Shown here one piece after another: positions 1 through 5,806 of a stretch of DNA of 6,129 bases. The notes under the pieces were generated by a model that worked only from the letters and a program-made list of their open reading frames with translations, made no database searches and was not told the origin of the DNA. This DNA comes from Ruminococcaceae bacterium UBA1244 (GTDB lineage: Bacteria; Bacillota; Clostridia; Oscillospirales; Acutalibacteraceae): positions 1 to 6,129 of the forward strand of contig DBWG01000136.1 of NCBI GenBank assembly GCA_002308635.1. Direction: 5' to 3'. Each line of letters opens with the position of its first letter. The stretch's first letter is position 1. The translations under genes were made by a program, and so were the position numbers.

Positions 1-6
1 GGAGGT
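1..6 (+). promoter_or_regulatory. Ribosome binding site of p19
   Basis: GGAGGT lies 6 nt before the ATG at 13 and is a near-perfect Shine-Dalgarno match. It fixes the start of the first gene. Because the window opens on this site, the promoter and any gene upstream are outside view. Confidence 0.85.
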
Positions 7-12
7 CATACA

Positions 13-651
13 ATGAAAAAGTACACAAAGATATTTGCACTTGCTAGGGCGGCCATGCTGTCTGTTGTTAGCTTAGCAGCCTGCAACGGCAACAATAATT
101 CAAGCAGCAATTCCACAGCCAGTACAGCAAGCACAGCTTCAAGCACTGAAGAAAGCAAGAAGGATGACGCAGGAGAGGAAAAGGATCTCGGCTTTACCGA
201 GGTCGAGATCTTTGCCGGTGTGGAAAAGGAATTTCTTAACCTTAACGCTGTTTACTTCCAGCCCGTTGATATGACAGGCGGCTATAAGGCAGAGGACTAT
301 GACTGCCACCTTGAGCTTGACGTTTCGGCTCTTGAAAACGGTCTCGGTTACGGCAAGGGCGACTGGGTTCCTTATCTGACGGTTGAGTATGAAGTAAAGA
401 AGAACGATGGTAACTATAAGGCAACCGGTACTTTCATGCCTATGGCAGCTTCCGACGGTCCTCATTACGGTGCTAACCTCAAAATGGACGGTGACGGACT
501 TTATACTGTGACCTTCACAGTTAAATTCCCGGATTCAAGCACCTACCTCATCCACACAGACAACACCGGTCCTGACACACACGCTTTCCCGAATGCTATT
601 GTTTATACCTATGACAAGTGGCAGTTTACCAAGGGTGCGTGGGCAGAATAA
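13..651 (+). CDS. p19: P19-family (FetP/FtrA-type) metal-binding lipoprotein of an iron uptake system
   Basis: The 212-residue protein is an extracytoplasmic metal-binding component of bacterial iron uptake, homologous to Campylobacter P19 and E. coli FetP (Pfam Iron_transport family). Residues 1-24 form a lipoprotein signal ending in the lipobox LAAC (Cys24). A low-complexity Asn/Ser/Thr linker (25-47) then leads into an acidic stretch and the P19 domain (about 60-209). Family hallmarks visible are AVYFQPVDM (79-87), HLELD (99-103), GDWVPYLTVEY (116-126), FMPM (141-144) and SDGPHYGAN (147-155). By comparison with the P19 metal site, probable ligands are His99, Glu101, Met144, His151 and His181, so the site looks intact; His181 is the least certain alignment. 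Family members dimerise and were crystallised with copper or manganese, while genetics support iron uptake. Oddities are Arg12 inside the signal's hydrophobic stretch and Cys98 beside the His99 ligand. The gene ends with tandem TAA stops. The usual FTR1-type permease partner is not in the window and would be expected upstream. Confidence 0.93.
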   Translation: MKKYTKIFALARAAMLSVVSLAACNGNNNSSSNSTASTASTASSTEESKKDDAGEEKDLGFTEVEIFAGVEKEFLNLNAVYFQPVDMTGGYKAEDYDCHLELDVSALENGLGYGKGDWVPYLTVEYEVKKNDGNYKATGTFMPMAASDGPHYGANLKMDGDGLYTVTFTVKFPDSSTYLIHTDNTGPDTHAFPNAIVYTYDKWQFTKGAWAE

Positions 652-660
652 TAAACGCAT

Positions 661-693
661 AAAAAAACCGCCGATGATTACGGGCTTCGGCGG
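661..693 (-). terminator. Possible minus-strand intrinsic terminator (hairpin plus T7)
   Basis: CCGCCGA (668-674) and TCGGCGG (687-693) form a perfect 7-bp GC-rich stem with a 12-nt loop. A run of seven A lies at 661-667. Read on the minus strand, this is a stem followed directly by seven T, the layout of a Rho-independent terminator. Read on the plus strand, the stem is followed by CAGCAGG with no T-run, so it should not stop operon transcription. No minus-strand gene is visible for it to serve. It could block antisense transcription, be half of a decayed bidirectional terminator, or act as an mRNA-stabilising hairpin after p19. Confidence 0.5.
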
Positions 694-698
694 CAGCA

Positions 699-741
699 GG
701 CTCATATCCGGGCACTTATCTTCGGTGTCAGGATATGGGCT
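699..741 (+). repeat. Long imperfect inverted repeat (mRNA hairpin) between p19 and the DUF2318 gene
   Basis: The arm at 700-709 pairs with 731-740 (10 bp, one G-U). After one G/A mismatch (710/730), 711-715 pairs with 725-729 (5 bp, one G-U). This leaves a nine-base loop at 716-724, and 699/741 can add a wobble pair. No T-run follows, so it is not an intrinsic terminator. In the operon mRNA it would sit about 50 nt before the next start codon. It may be a stabilising or processing element giving p19 a different mRNA level from the downstream genes. I do not recognise a known riboswitch here. The rest of 652-791 shows no gene and no convincing promoter. Confidence 0.6.
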
Positions 742-780
742 GTGTGCTTATATGGAATATTTGTAAAACATCAAAAAACA

Positions 781-788
781 AGGGTGAG
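781..788 (+). promoter_or_regulatory. Weak ribosome binding site choosing the ATG at 792
   Basis: AGGGTGAG lies 3 nt before the ATG at 792, with its AGGG core 7 nt away. It is weaker than the sites of the other genes. It still supports 792 over the in-frame ATG at 735, which has only an AGG upstream and lies inside the right arm of the 699-741 hairpin. Confidence 0.55.
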
Positions 789-791
789 ATC

Positions 792-2105
792 ATGCTTACA
801 TACCTTATTAACGTAACCGATGATATGCTTTTTGTATCCCTCGTTCTGGGCGTGATACTTGCTGTTATGGATACCCGAAGCGGCAAAGCAGGAAAGATCA
901 TCACGAGATCCGGACTTGCCGCCGGATTTATCATAGCCGCAGTTCGTTCGTATATTACCAATACAAGGCGTCTTGTGGGCGGCTGGAAGGTCGGAACCTA
1001 CGGATACGGCGCAGCATTGGCGCTTTTTGTTCTGCTGATAGCTGCATTTATAATTTTCGGAAAAAAGTTTTTGACAAAAAAAGGAAAGCCCGGGCTGGTA
1101 AAAGCTTCAGAGATCATTATTTCCACCGTGACGGCACTCCTTATCGCATCATACCTTTATTGCGCAATGCCGAATGTTTATGTCTATCCCTTCAAGTTTG
1201 ACACGGGAGGAAACGGGGTTCTCTCTACCGATTACCTCTTCCGACTGGAAGGTTATCTTGCAGGAATTATTGTCTGCCTTGTCTCGGCAGTAAGCGCCTA
1301 TAAGCTGATTTCCGTTGCTATGATAAAGGGCAGCAAAAAGCTTTCGGTTATTTCCTTCTTTCTTTTGAACACAATGCTTGCGGTATACAATTTTGCAAAG
1401 CTTATGCTGGTGCTAACCCCGAGAAAGATCGTTGACAGCGTAGAACTCTTTAACTTTGCATCAATCAGCAATAACCTTGCACATTGGTATACCTTTGCAG
1501 CTTTTACAATATTAGCGGTGATTGGCATCGTTATCTGGGTCAGGAGCTATACCTCAAAAGAGCCCTATTCCACCAATGCACAGCACCGTAAACAGCGGTC
1601 AGTCTGGCGCACTGGGAAAAGGTATTCCGTTACTTTGTTCTGCTGTTTTGTGGTCGCTGTTTTGTGTGCCACATGGTTTGTGGAACTCAACAAGGAGGTT
1701 ATTCGTGAAGCCCCCACAGAGGAGCCTGTCATTACACAAAATGCAGACGGTACGGATAAGGAACTGCGTGTACCGCTGGAAACAGTCAGTGACGGACATC
1801 TGCACCGCTTCGGCTATACGACACCGGAAGGCTATCCCACAAGATTTATCGTTGTGCTGAAGCAGGAAAATACCGGTAACTACGGTATAGGTCTGGATGC
1901 CTGTGAGATATGCGGTGAAGCAGGCTATTACGAAAATAAGGACGGTCAGGTCGTATGCAAAAAGTGCGGTGTCGTTATGAATAAGACCACCATCGGTATG
2001 AAGGGCGGATGCAACCCCATCATCATCGACTATGATATTGCTGACGGAGAGATAATTATTCCCGCTCAGGAAATGGTAAAAAATCAATCGCATTTTAAAA
2101 AATAA
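792..2105 (+). CDS. Polytopic membrane protein with C-terminal FtrD-like cysteine domain (DUF2318), Cj1660-type
   Basis: The 437-residue protein probably passes electrons or handles metal redox outside the membrane for the P19 system. Eight hydrophobic helices are visible at about 11-27, 41-56, 72-90, 107-124, 154-174, 186-206, 230-250 and 279-297. Alternate loops are rich in Lys/Arg (28-39, 91-104, 171-185, 251-278). By the positive-inside rule, the C-terminal domain (about 298-437) is therefore outside the cell membrane. That domain has DGHLHRF (334-340), then CEIC (371-374), CKKC (389-392) and GGCNP (405-409), the pattern of the DUF2318/FtrD-like family described as iron-sulfur containing. 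Five cysteines (371, 374, 389, 392, 407) and His336/His338 are candidate cofactor ligands. The same gene follows p19 in the Campylobacter locus. I start it at 792 because the 19 extra residues from 735 are polar and lack a good ribosome binding site. Whether the cofactor is Fe-S, a metal or a thiol pair cannot be decided from sequence. Confidence 0.88.
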   Translation: MLTYLINVTDDMLFVSLVLGVILAVMDTRSGKAGKIITRSGLAAGFIIAAVRSYITNTRRLVGGWKVGTYGYGAALALFVLLIAAFIIFGKKFLTKKGKPGLVKASEIIISTVTALLIASYLYCAMPNVYVYPFKFDTGGNGVLSTDYLFRLEGYLAGIIVCLVSAVSAYKLISVAMIKGSKKLSVISFFLLNTMLAVYNFAKLMLVLTPRKIVDSVELFNFASISNNLAHWYTFAAFTILAVIGIVIWVRSYTSKEPYSTNAQHRKQRSVWRTGKRYSVTLFCCFVVAVLCATWFVELNKEVIREAPTEEPVITQNADGTDKELRVPLETVSDGHLHRFGYTTPEGYPTRFIVVLKQENTGNYGIGLDACEICGEAGYYENKDGQVVCKKCGVVMNKTTIGMKGGCNPIIIDYDIADGEIIIPAQEMVKNQSHFKK

Positions 2106-2124
2106 GTAAAAAAGGAGGGAAAGT

Positions 2125-3420
2125 ATGTTTTTACGAATGGTGTGCGGCACATTTTACCGACAATGGAAGAAGATGCTGATGATTGCACTCACCGTTGCAT
2201 TGGGTGCTTCCATCGCAACTGCGATGCTGAATGTTATGCTGGGTGTCGGCGATAAGATCAACGAGGAACTGAAAACCTACGGTTCCAACATTACGGTAGT
2301 GCCGCAGTCGGAATCTGTTATCAGCAAGCTGTATGAGCTGGATGAAGATGTGCGGTATGACTATCTTAAAGAAGAAAGTGTCAACGAATTGCTGACGATC
2401 TTCTGGGCAAACAATATCGTGGATTTTGCGCCCGAAACGGATACAACAGTCACACTTGACGGCAACGAGGTAAGACTGATCGGAAGCTGGTTCAATCATC
2501 ATCTGGAGTTTATCAAGAAGGGTACGACCTATCAGCGTGATACCGGACTTGTCAATCTAAGAAGCTGGTGGGATATAAAAAGCGGAAAATGGCTTGATGA
2601 ACAGGAACTTAATGGAACCGACTATTGTATGGTCGGCGAAACCCTTGCAAATGAAAAAAAACTCTCTGCCGGAGATACTATCCGTGTCAAGGGCGAGCAT
2701 GGCACCAAGGAGCTTGAGATTGTCGGTATTTTTGAATCGGGAGACGATGAAGATAAGTGCATTTTCACAACAGTGACTGCCGTACAGGAGTTGACAGACA
2801 CAAGCGGTCTTATCAAAAAGATCGAGGTCAGCGCCATTACTTCACCTGACGATGAACTTGCCGTGAAAGCTGCTAAAAATCCGTCTCTGCTGACGGGCGA
2901 CGAATACGATCTGTGGTATTGCACGGCTTATGTAAGTTCTATTTGCTTTCAGATACAGGAGGCAGTTCCCGAAGCGGCAGCATCGGCTGTCAGACAAATC
3001 GCCGATTCAGAGGGCAAGATACTCGAAAAGACAGAACTTCTGATGTCGCTTATAACACTTATGAGTCTTATCGGTGCAACTCTCGGTATATCCAATCTGG
3101 TAACCTCGGGAGTTATGGAGCGCTCACAGGAATTAGCTCTGCTGAAGGCGGTCGGAGCCAAAAACGGACAAATCACCCGACTGGTACTGACCGAAACCAT
3201 ACTGACTGCTGTTGTGGGTGCGGTTGCCGGATATTTTATGGGTTATGCCTTTGCACAAATCATCGGACAGACCGTGTTTAATTCCTCCATTGAAATGAAC
3301 GGTATGGTCGCTTTTATTGTAGCGGTTCTGATCGTGCTTGTGACGCTTGTGGGCAGTATTCCCGCTATCCGTCTGGTACTGCGTTTACGGCCATCGGAAG
3401 TCCTGCACGGCGGTCATTGA
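2125..3420 (+). CDS. MacB/FtsX-type ABC transporter permease, first of pair (Cj1661-like)
   Basis: The 431-residue membrane subunit of a MacB-superfamily ABC complex has the standard four-helix layout. One helix is at about 17-39, followed by a large extracytoplasmic domain (about 40-300). Three further helices are at about 304-328, 353-380 and 393-414. The cytoplasmic loop after helix 2 has the FtsX-family signature ERSQELALLKAVGA (332-345), and the C-terminus LRPSEVLHGG is also typical. AAAGGAGGG at 2111-2119 sets the start at 2125, 19 nt after the previous stop. MacB-type permeases commonly couple ATP hydrolysis to movements outside the membrane rather than forming a channel. The outer domain holds four cysteines (168, 212, 266, 274) and a His125-His126 pair, unusual for a Gram-positive surface domain and possibly linked to metal or redox partners. 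It pairs with the following permease. By position it corresponds to Cj1661 of the P19 iron locus; the substrate is not evident. Confidence 0.9.
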   Translation: MFLRMVCGTFYRQWKKMLMIALTVALGASIATAMLNVMLGVGDKINEELKTYGSNITVVPQSESVISKLYELDEDVRYDYLKEESVNELLTIFWANNIVDFAPETDTTVTLDGNEVRLIGSWFNHHLEFIKKGTTYQRDTGLVNLRSWWDIKSGKWLDEQELNGTDYCMVGETLANEKKLSAGDTIRVKGEHGTKELEIVGIFESGDDEDKCIFTTVTAVQELTDTSGLIKKIEVSAITSPDDELAVKAAKNPSLLTGDEYDLWYCTAYVSSICFQIQEAVPEAAASAVRQIADSEGKILEKTELLMSLITLMSLIGATLGISNLVTSGVMERSQELALLKAVGAKNGQITRLVLTETILTAVVGAVAGYFMGYAFAQIIGQTVFNSSIEMNGMVAFIVAVLIVLVTLVGSIPAIRLVLRLRPSEVLHGGH

Positions 3421-3435
3421 CAAGGAGGTCATCGC

Positions 3436-4641
3436 ATGAATAAGAAAAAACGGATGTTTATCCGCATGATAACCGCCTCACTGGTCAGGCGGCGCTCTCG
3501 TATGATCGTAGCTCTGCTTGCTATCATGGTGGGAGCAACAATATTGTCGGGACTCGGTATGATATATTATGACGTACCCCGACAGATGAGTTCTCAGTTC
3601 AGAAGCTACGGTGCAAACGTTATCATAATGCCGTCGGGTGACGGTTTTATTCAGGAGCAGGCGCTGCAGACGGCACTGGGGAAATTTCCGGATGCCGAGT
3701 TAGAGGGATATACACCCTACCGATATGAAAACACCTCGATACACAATATGCCGGTGACATTGGCGGGAATTAATTTTGATTCGATCATGAAAACAAGCCC
3801 CTACTGGCACATCAGCGGCGAACTGCCGGAGCAGGACGGTCAGACCCTTGTGGGAGCAAAGGTGGCCGATAAGCTCAGCATAAAAACCGGTGACAGCATT
3901 TCTGCCGTCAATTCCTTTGAGGTGACGGACAGTACCGACACATCACGGATTCCCGACTATGAGATCTATACCGACCCCAAAACGGGAGAAAAACACTGCG
4001 ACCACGCACTGGATCTAAAGGTCACGGGTATTCTCGATACAGGCGGTTCGGAGGAGGAATATGTGTATGTTTCTCTTGGAGACACGGCTTATCTTTCTCT
4101 GGCTGACAGAGGGTATGATATCGTAGAAATAAGCGCTGCCGCCACACAGGACAAACTTTCGGAATATATTGACAATATCAACAGCAGCGTCCGCTCTGTT
4201 TCCGCAAAGCTTGTCAAGCGTGTCACAGCTTCGGAAAGCTCGGTGCTGACAAAGCTGCAGTCGCTTGTTTTCATCGTAACTGCTGTAGTGCTGATACTGA
4301 CAATGATATGCGTTGCTACCACCATGACCGCAGTAATTGCTGAAAGACGGCGTGAGATAGGTCTGCGCAAGGCTTTGGGGGCGAATAACGGCAGTATTGT
4401 GGGACAGTTCCTGAGTGAAGGTCTTGTGCTGGGAGGTATCGGCGGCATTCTGGGAGCTTTACTCGGCTATGCGTTTGCGGAGATCGTTAGTGTTAATGTA
4501 TTCAGCAGCTCTATTATGTTTCAGCCTCTGCTGATACCTGTTACGATTGCCTCATCGGTCATTGTTACGGGTGCGGCTTGCCTGATACCGATCAGGAGCG
4601 CTGTAGAGGTTGACCCGGCACTGGTTCTCAAGGGTGAGTAA
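3436..4641 (+). CDS. MacB/FtsX-type ABC transporter permease, second of pair (Cj1662-like)
   Basis: The 401-residue second permease has helix 1 at about 23-45, an extracytoplasmic domain (about 46-272), and helices at about 274-301, 323-350 and 362-386. The FtsX-family cytoplasmic motif AERRREIGLRKALGA (302-316) is very clear. It is a diverged paralogue of the upstream permease: both have a YG(S/A)N segment soon after helix 1 and the same position for the ERxxE-KA(V/L)GA loop. A heterodimer of the two is therefore likely. The outer domain carries HCDH (187-190), a compact His-Cys-Asp-His cluster that could bind metal; this is inference. A perfect AAGGAGG at 3422-3428 precedes the ATG, 15 nt after the previous stop. 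By order it matches Cj1662. Confidence 0.9.
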   Translation: MNKKKRMFIRMITASLVRRRSRMIVALLAIMVGATILSGLGMIYYDVPRQMSSQFRSYGANVIIMPSGDGFIQEQALQTALGKFPDAELEGYTPYRYENTSIHNMPVTLAGINFDSIMKTSPYWHISGELPEQDGQTLVGAKVADKLSIKTGDSISAVNSFEVTDSTDTSRIPDYEIYTDPKTGEKHCDHALDLKVTGILDTGGSEEEYVYVSLGDTAYLSLADRGYDIVEISAAATQDKLSEYIDNINSSVRSVSAKLVKRVTASESSVLTKLQSLVFIVTAVVLILTMICVATTMTAVIAERRREIGLRKALGANNGSIVGQFLSEGLVLGGIGGILGALLGYAFAEIVSVNVFSSSIMFQPLLIPVTIASSVIVTGAACLIPIRSAVEVDPALVLKGE

Positions 4642-4653
4642 AGGAGGTACACA

Positions 4654-5328
4654 ATGAGTTTATTGGAATTGAAAAATATATCTAAGATATATGGTGATCT
4701 TCACGCACTGGATAACGTCAGTCTGAACATTGAAAAAGGCGAATGGATTGCCATTATGGGACCTTCCGGTTCCGGCAAAAGCACCATGATGAATATCATC
4801 GGCTGTCTTGACAGGCCGAGTACGGGTGAGGTTATCTTTGACGGCAAGGACATTTCAAAGGAAAGCCGCCGCAGGCTCACCGAACTGCATCGGGACAAGA
4901 TCGGTCTGGTGTTTCAGCAGTTTCACCTTATCAACTATCTCAACGCTGTGGAAAATGTCATGGTGGCACAGTATTACCACAGTATGCCGGATGAAAAGGA
5001 AGCTCTTGCAGCCCTTGAAAGAGTCGGTCTTAAGGACAGGGCAAAGCATCTGCCGAGCCAGCTTTCCGGCGGTGAACAGCAGCGTGTTTGCATCGCAAGA
5101 GCACTTATCAACTCTCCCGAGTTGATATTAGCTGACGAACCCACCGGCAATCTGGACGAAGCCAACGAAAATATTGTTTTAGGTATCTTCCGCCAGCTTC
5201 ACAAGGAGGGTACAAGTCTTATTGTTGTTACCCATGATCCGGAGGTCGGCGAAGAAGCACAGCGCATCGTTCGTCTCGATCATGGAAAAATAACCTCTGA
5301 CCGCAAAAACGAAGGATTCAAAGGATAG
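4654..5328 (+). CDS. ABC transporter ATP-binding protein, LolD/MacB type (Cj1663-like)
   Basis: The 224-residue cytoplasmic ATPase powers the two permeases above. All catalytic elements are present: Walker A GPSGSGKST (36-44), Q-loop VFQQF (86-90), signature LSGGEQQR (137-144), Walker B LILADEP (157-163), D-loop GNLD (165-168) and switch His194. The LNAVENV segment (96-102) after the Q-loop and the compact length fit the LolD/MacB/FtsE branch rather than metal-chelate importers. The ribosome binding site AAGGAGG begins on the last base of the previous stop codon (4641), suggesting coupled translation and balanced subunit supply. No periplasmic MacA-like adaptor or classical solute-binding protein gene is next to it in the window; P19 is the only evident extracytoplasmic metal binder. 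Confidence 0.95.
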   Translation: MSLLELKNISKIYGDLHALDNVSLNIEKGEWIAIMGPSGSGKSTMMNIIGCLDRPSTGEVIFDGKDISKESRRRLTELHRDKIGLVFQQFHLINYLNAVENVMVAQYYHSMPDEKEALAALERVGLKDRAKHLPSQLSGGEQQRVCIARALINSPELILADEPTGNLDEANENIVLGIFRQLHKEGTSLIVVTHDPEVGEEAQRIVRLDHGKITSDRKNEGFKG

Positions 5329-5337
5329 GTGTCTGCT

Positions 5338-5787
5338 ATGAAAAAAATAATCAAGTTACTGTTAGCCGCTGTTTGCGCTGCCGCTTTGAGTGTGACATTT
5401 GCCTCATGCAGCGGTGAACAGAAGTCTGTTTCATATAAAGACGGCACATACACCGGCAGAAGCTCTGACTTCAAGGAGGACGAAAGCGGCAACGGCGCAG
5501 GCTACGGCGAAGTTGAAATAGAGATAAAGGACAACCGCATCACCGCCTGCACCTTCAAAATGTATGAATTGGACGGCACCTTGAAGGACGAAAGCTACGG
5601 TGCTGATCTGTCAAAGGAAAACCGCCTGAAAGCACAGAAGGCGGTGCAGTCTGCGGACAAGTACGCCTCTCTCTTAGTGAAGTCGGGCAGCATTGACGGC
5701 GTGGATGCCATCAGCGGTGCAACAATCTCCTGCAATGAGTTCAAGGAAGCGGTCAATGATGCTCTCAGCAAAGCGGCAAAGGACTGA
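5338..5787 (+). CDS. FMN-binding domain lipoprotein, predicted ApbE-flavinylated electron carrier
   Basis: The 149-residue protein has a basic N-terminus and hydrophobic stretch (1-20), then FASC with Cys24 as the probable lipidated residue. Phe at the -3 position is less usual, so lipidation is likely rather than certain. The rest is a single FMN_bind domain (about 33-148). It has an opening DGTYTG (35-40), a GYGEVEIEIKDNRI strand region (55-68) and the motif DAISGAT (123-129). In this family the motif's final Thr (Thr129, codon 5722-5724) receives FMN through a phosphoester bond made by ApbE, giving an extracytoplasmic one/two-electron carrier. No apbE is in the window. I start at ATG 5338, preceded by AAAGGATAGG (5320-5329) overlapping the ATPase stop, rather than the in-frame GTG at 5329. 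It occupies the position where C. jejuni has thioredoxin-like Cj1664/Cj1665, suggesting it supplies or removes electrons for the P19/DUF2318 system; this role is inferred. Confidence 0.88.
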   Translation: MKKIIKLLLAAVCAAALSVTFASCSGEQKSVSYKDGTYTGRSSDFKEDESGNGAGYGEVEIEIKDNRITACTFKMYELDGTLKDESYGADLSKENRLKAQKAVQSADKYASLLVKSGSIDGVDAISGATISCNEFKEAVNDALSKAAKD

Positions 5788-5790
5788 ATG

Positions 5791-5800
5791 AAAGGAAGGG
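5791..5800 (+). promoter_or_regulatory. Ribosome binding site supporting the ATG at 5807
   Basis: AAAGGAAGGG ends 6 nt before the ATG at 5807. This favours 5807 over the ATG at 5788, whose frame closes after 42 codons and has no such site. Confidence 0.6.
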
Positions 5801-5806
5801 AAAGCC

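Noticed and set aside
139..465. 108-codon minus-strand open frame inside p19
   Set aside because: It is antisense to highly conserved P19 motifs, with no ribosome binding site or family resemblance seen.
668..741. Plus-strand terminator or riboswitch in the p19-DUF2318 gap
   Set aside because: Neither hairpin is followed by a T-run on the plus strand, and I could not match the sequence to any riboswitch core I know.
735..791. In-frame upstream ATG at 735 that would lengthen the DUF2318 protein by 19 residues
   Set aside because: It lacks a good ribosome binding site, lies in the arm of a stable hairpin and adds a polar segment. ATG 792 has a site and leads into the first helix.
652..791. 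Internal promoter for the downstream genes
   Set aside because: AT-rich pieces such as TTATATGG near 748 have no convincing TTGACA-like partner at 17 nt spacing, so no call is made.
1599..2150. 183-codon minus-strand open frame
   Set aside because: It overlaps the conserved DUF2318 cysteine domain on the plus strand and has no recognisable protein features; it is a shadow of the real gene.
4654..5328. ATPase as a ferric-siderophore or zinc importer component
   Set aside because: The sequence pattern and the adjacent FtsX-type permeases place it in the LolD/MacB branch; no importer-type permease is present.
5329..5337. GTG start at 5329 for the FMN-binding lipoprotein
   Set aside because: It lies directly after the ATPase stop with too little spacing to the AAGGA element. 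ATG 5338 gives good spacing and a standard signal peptide beginning MKK.
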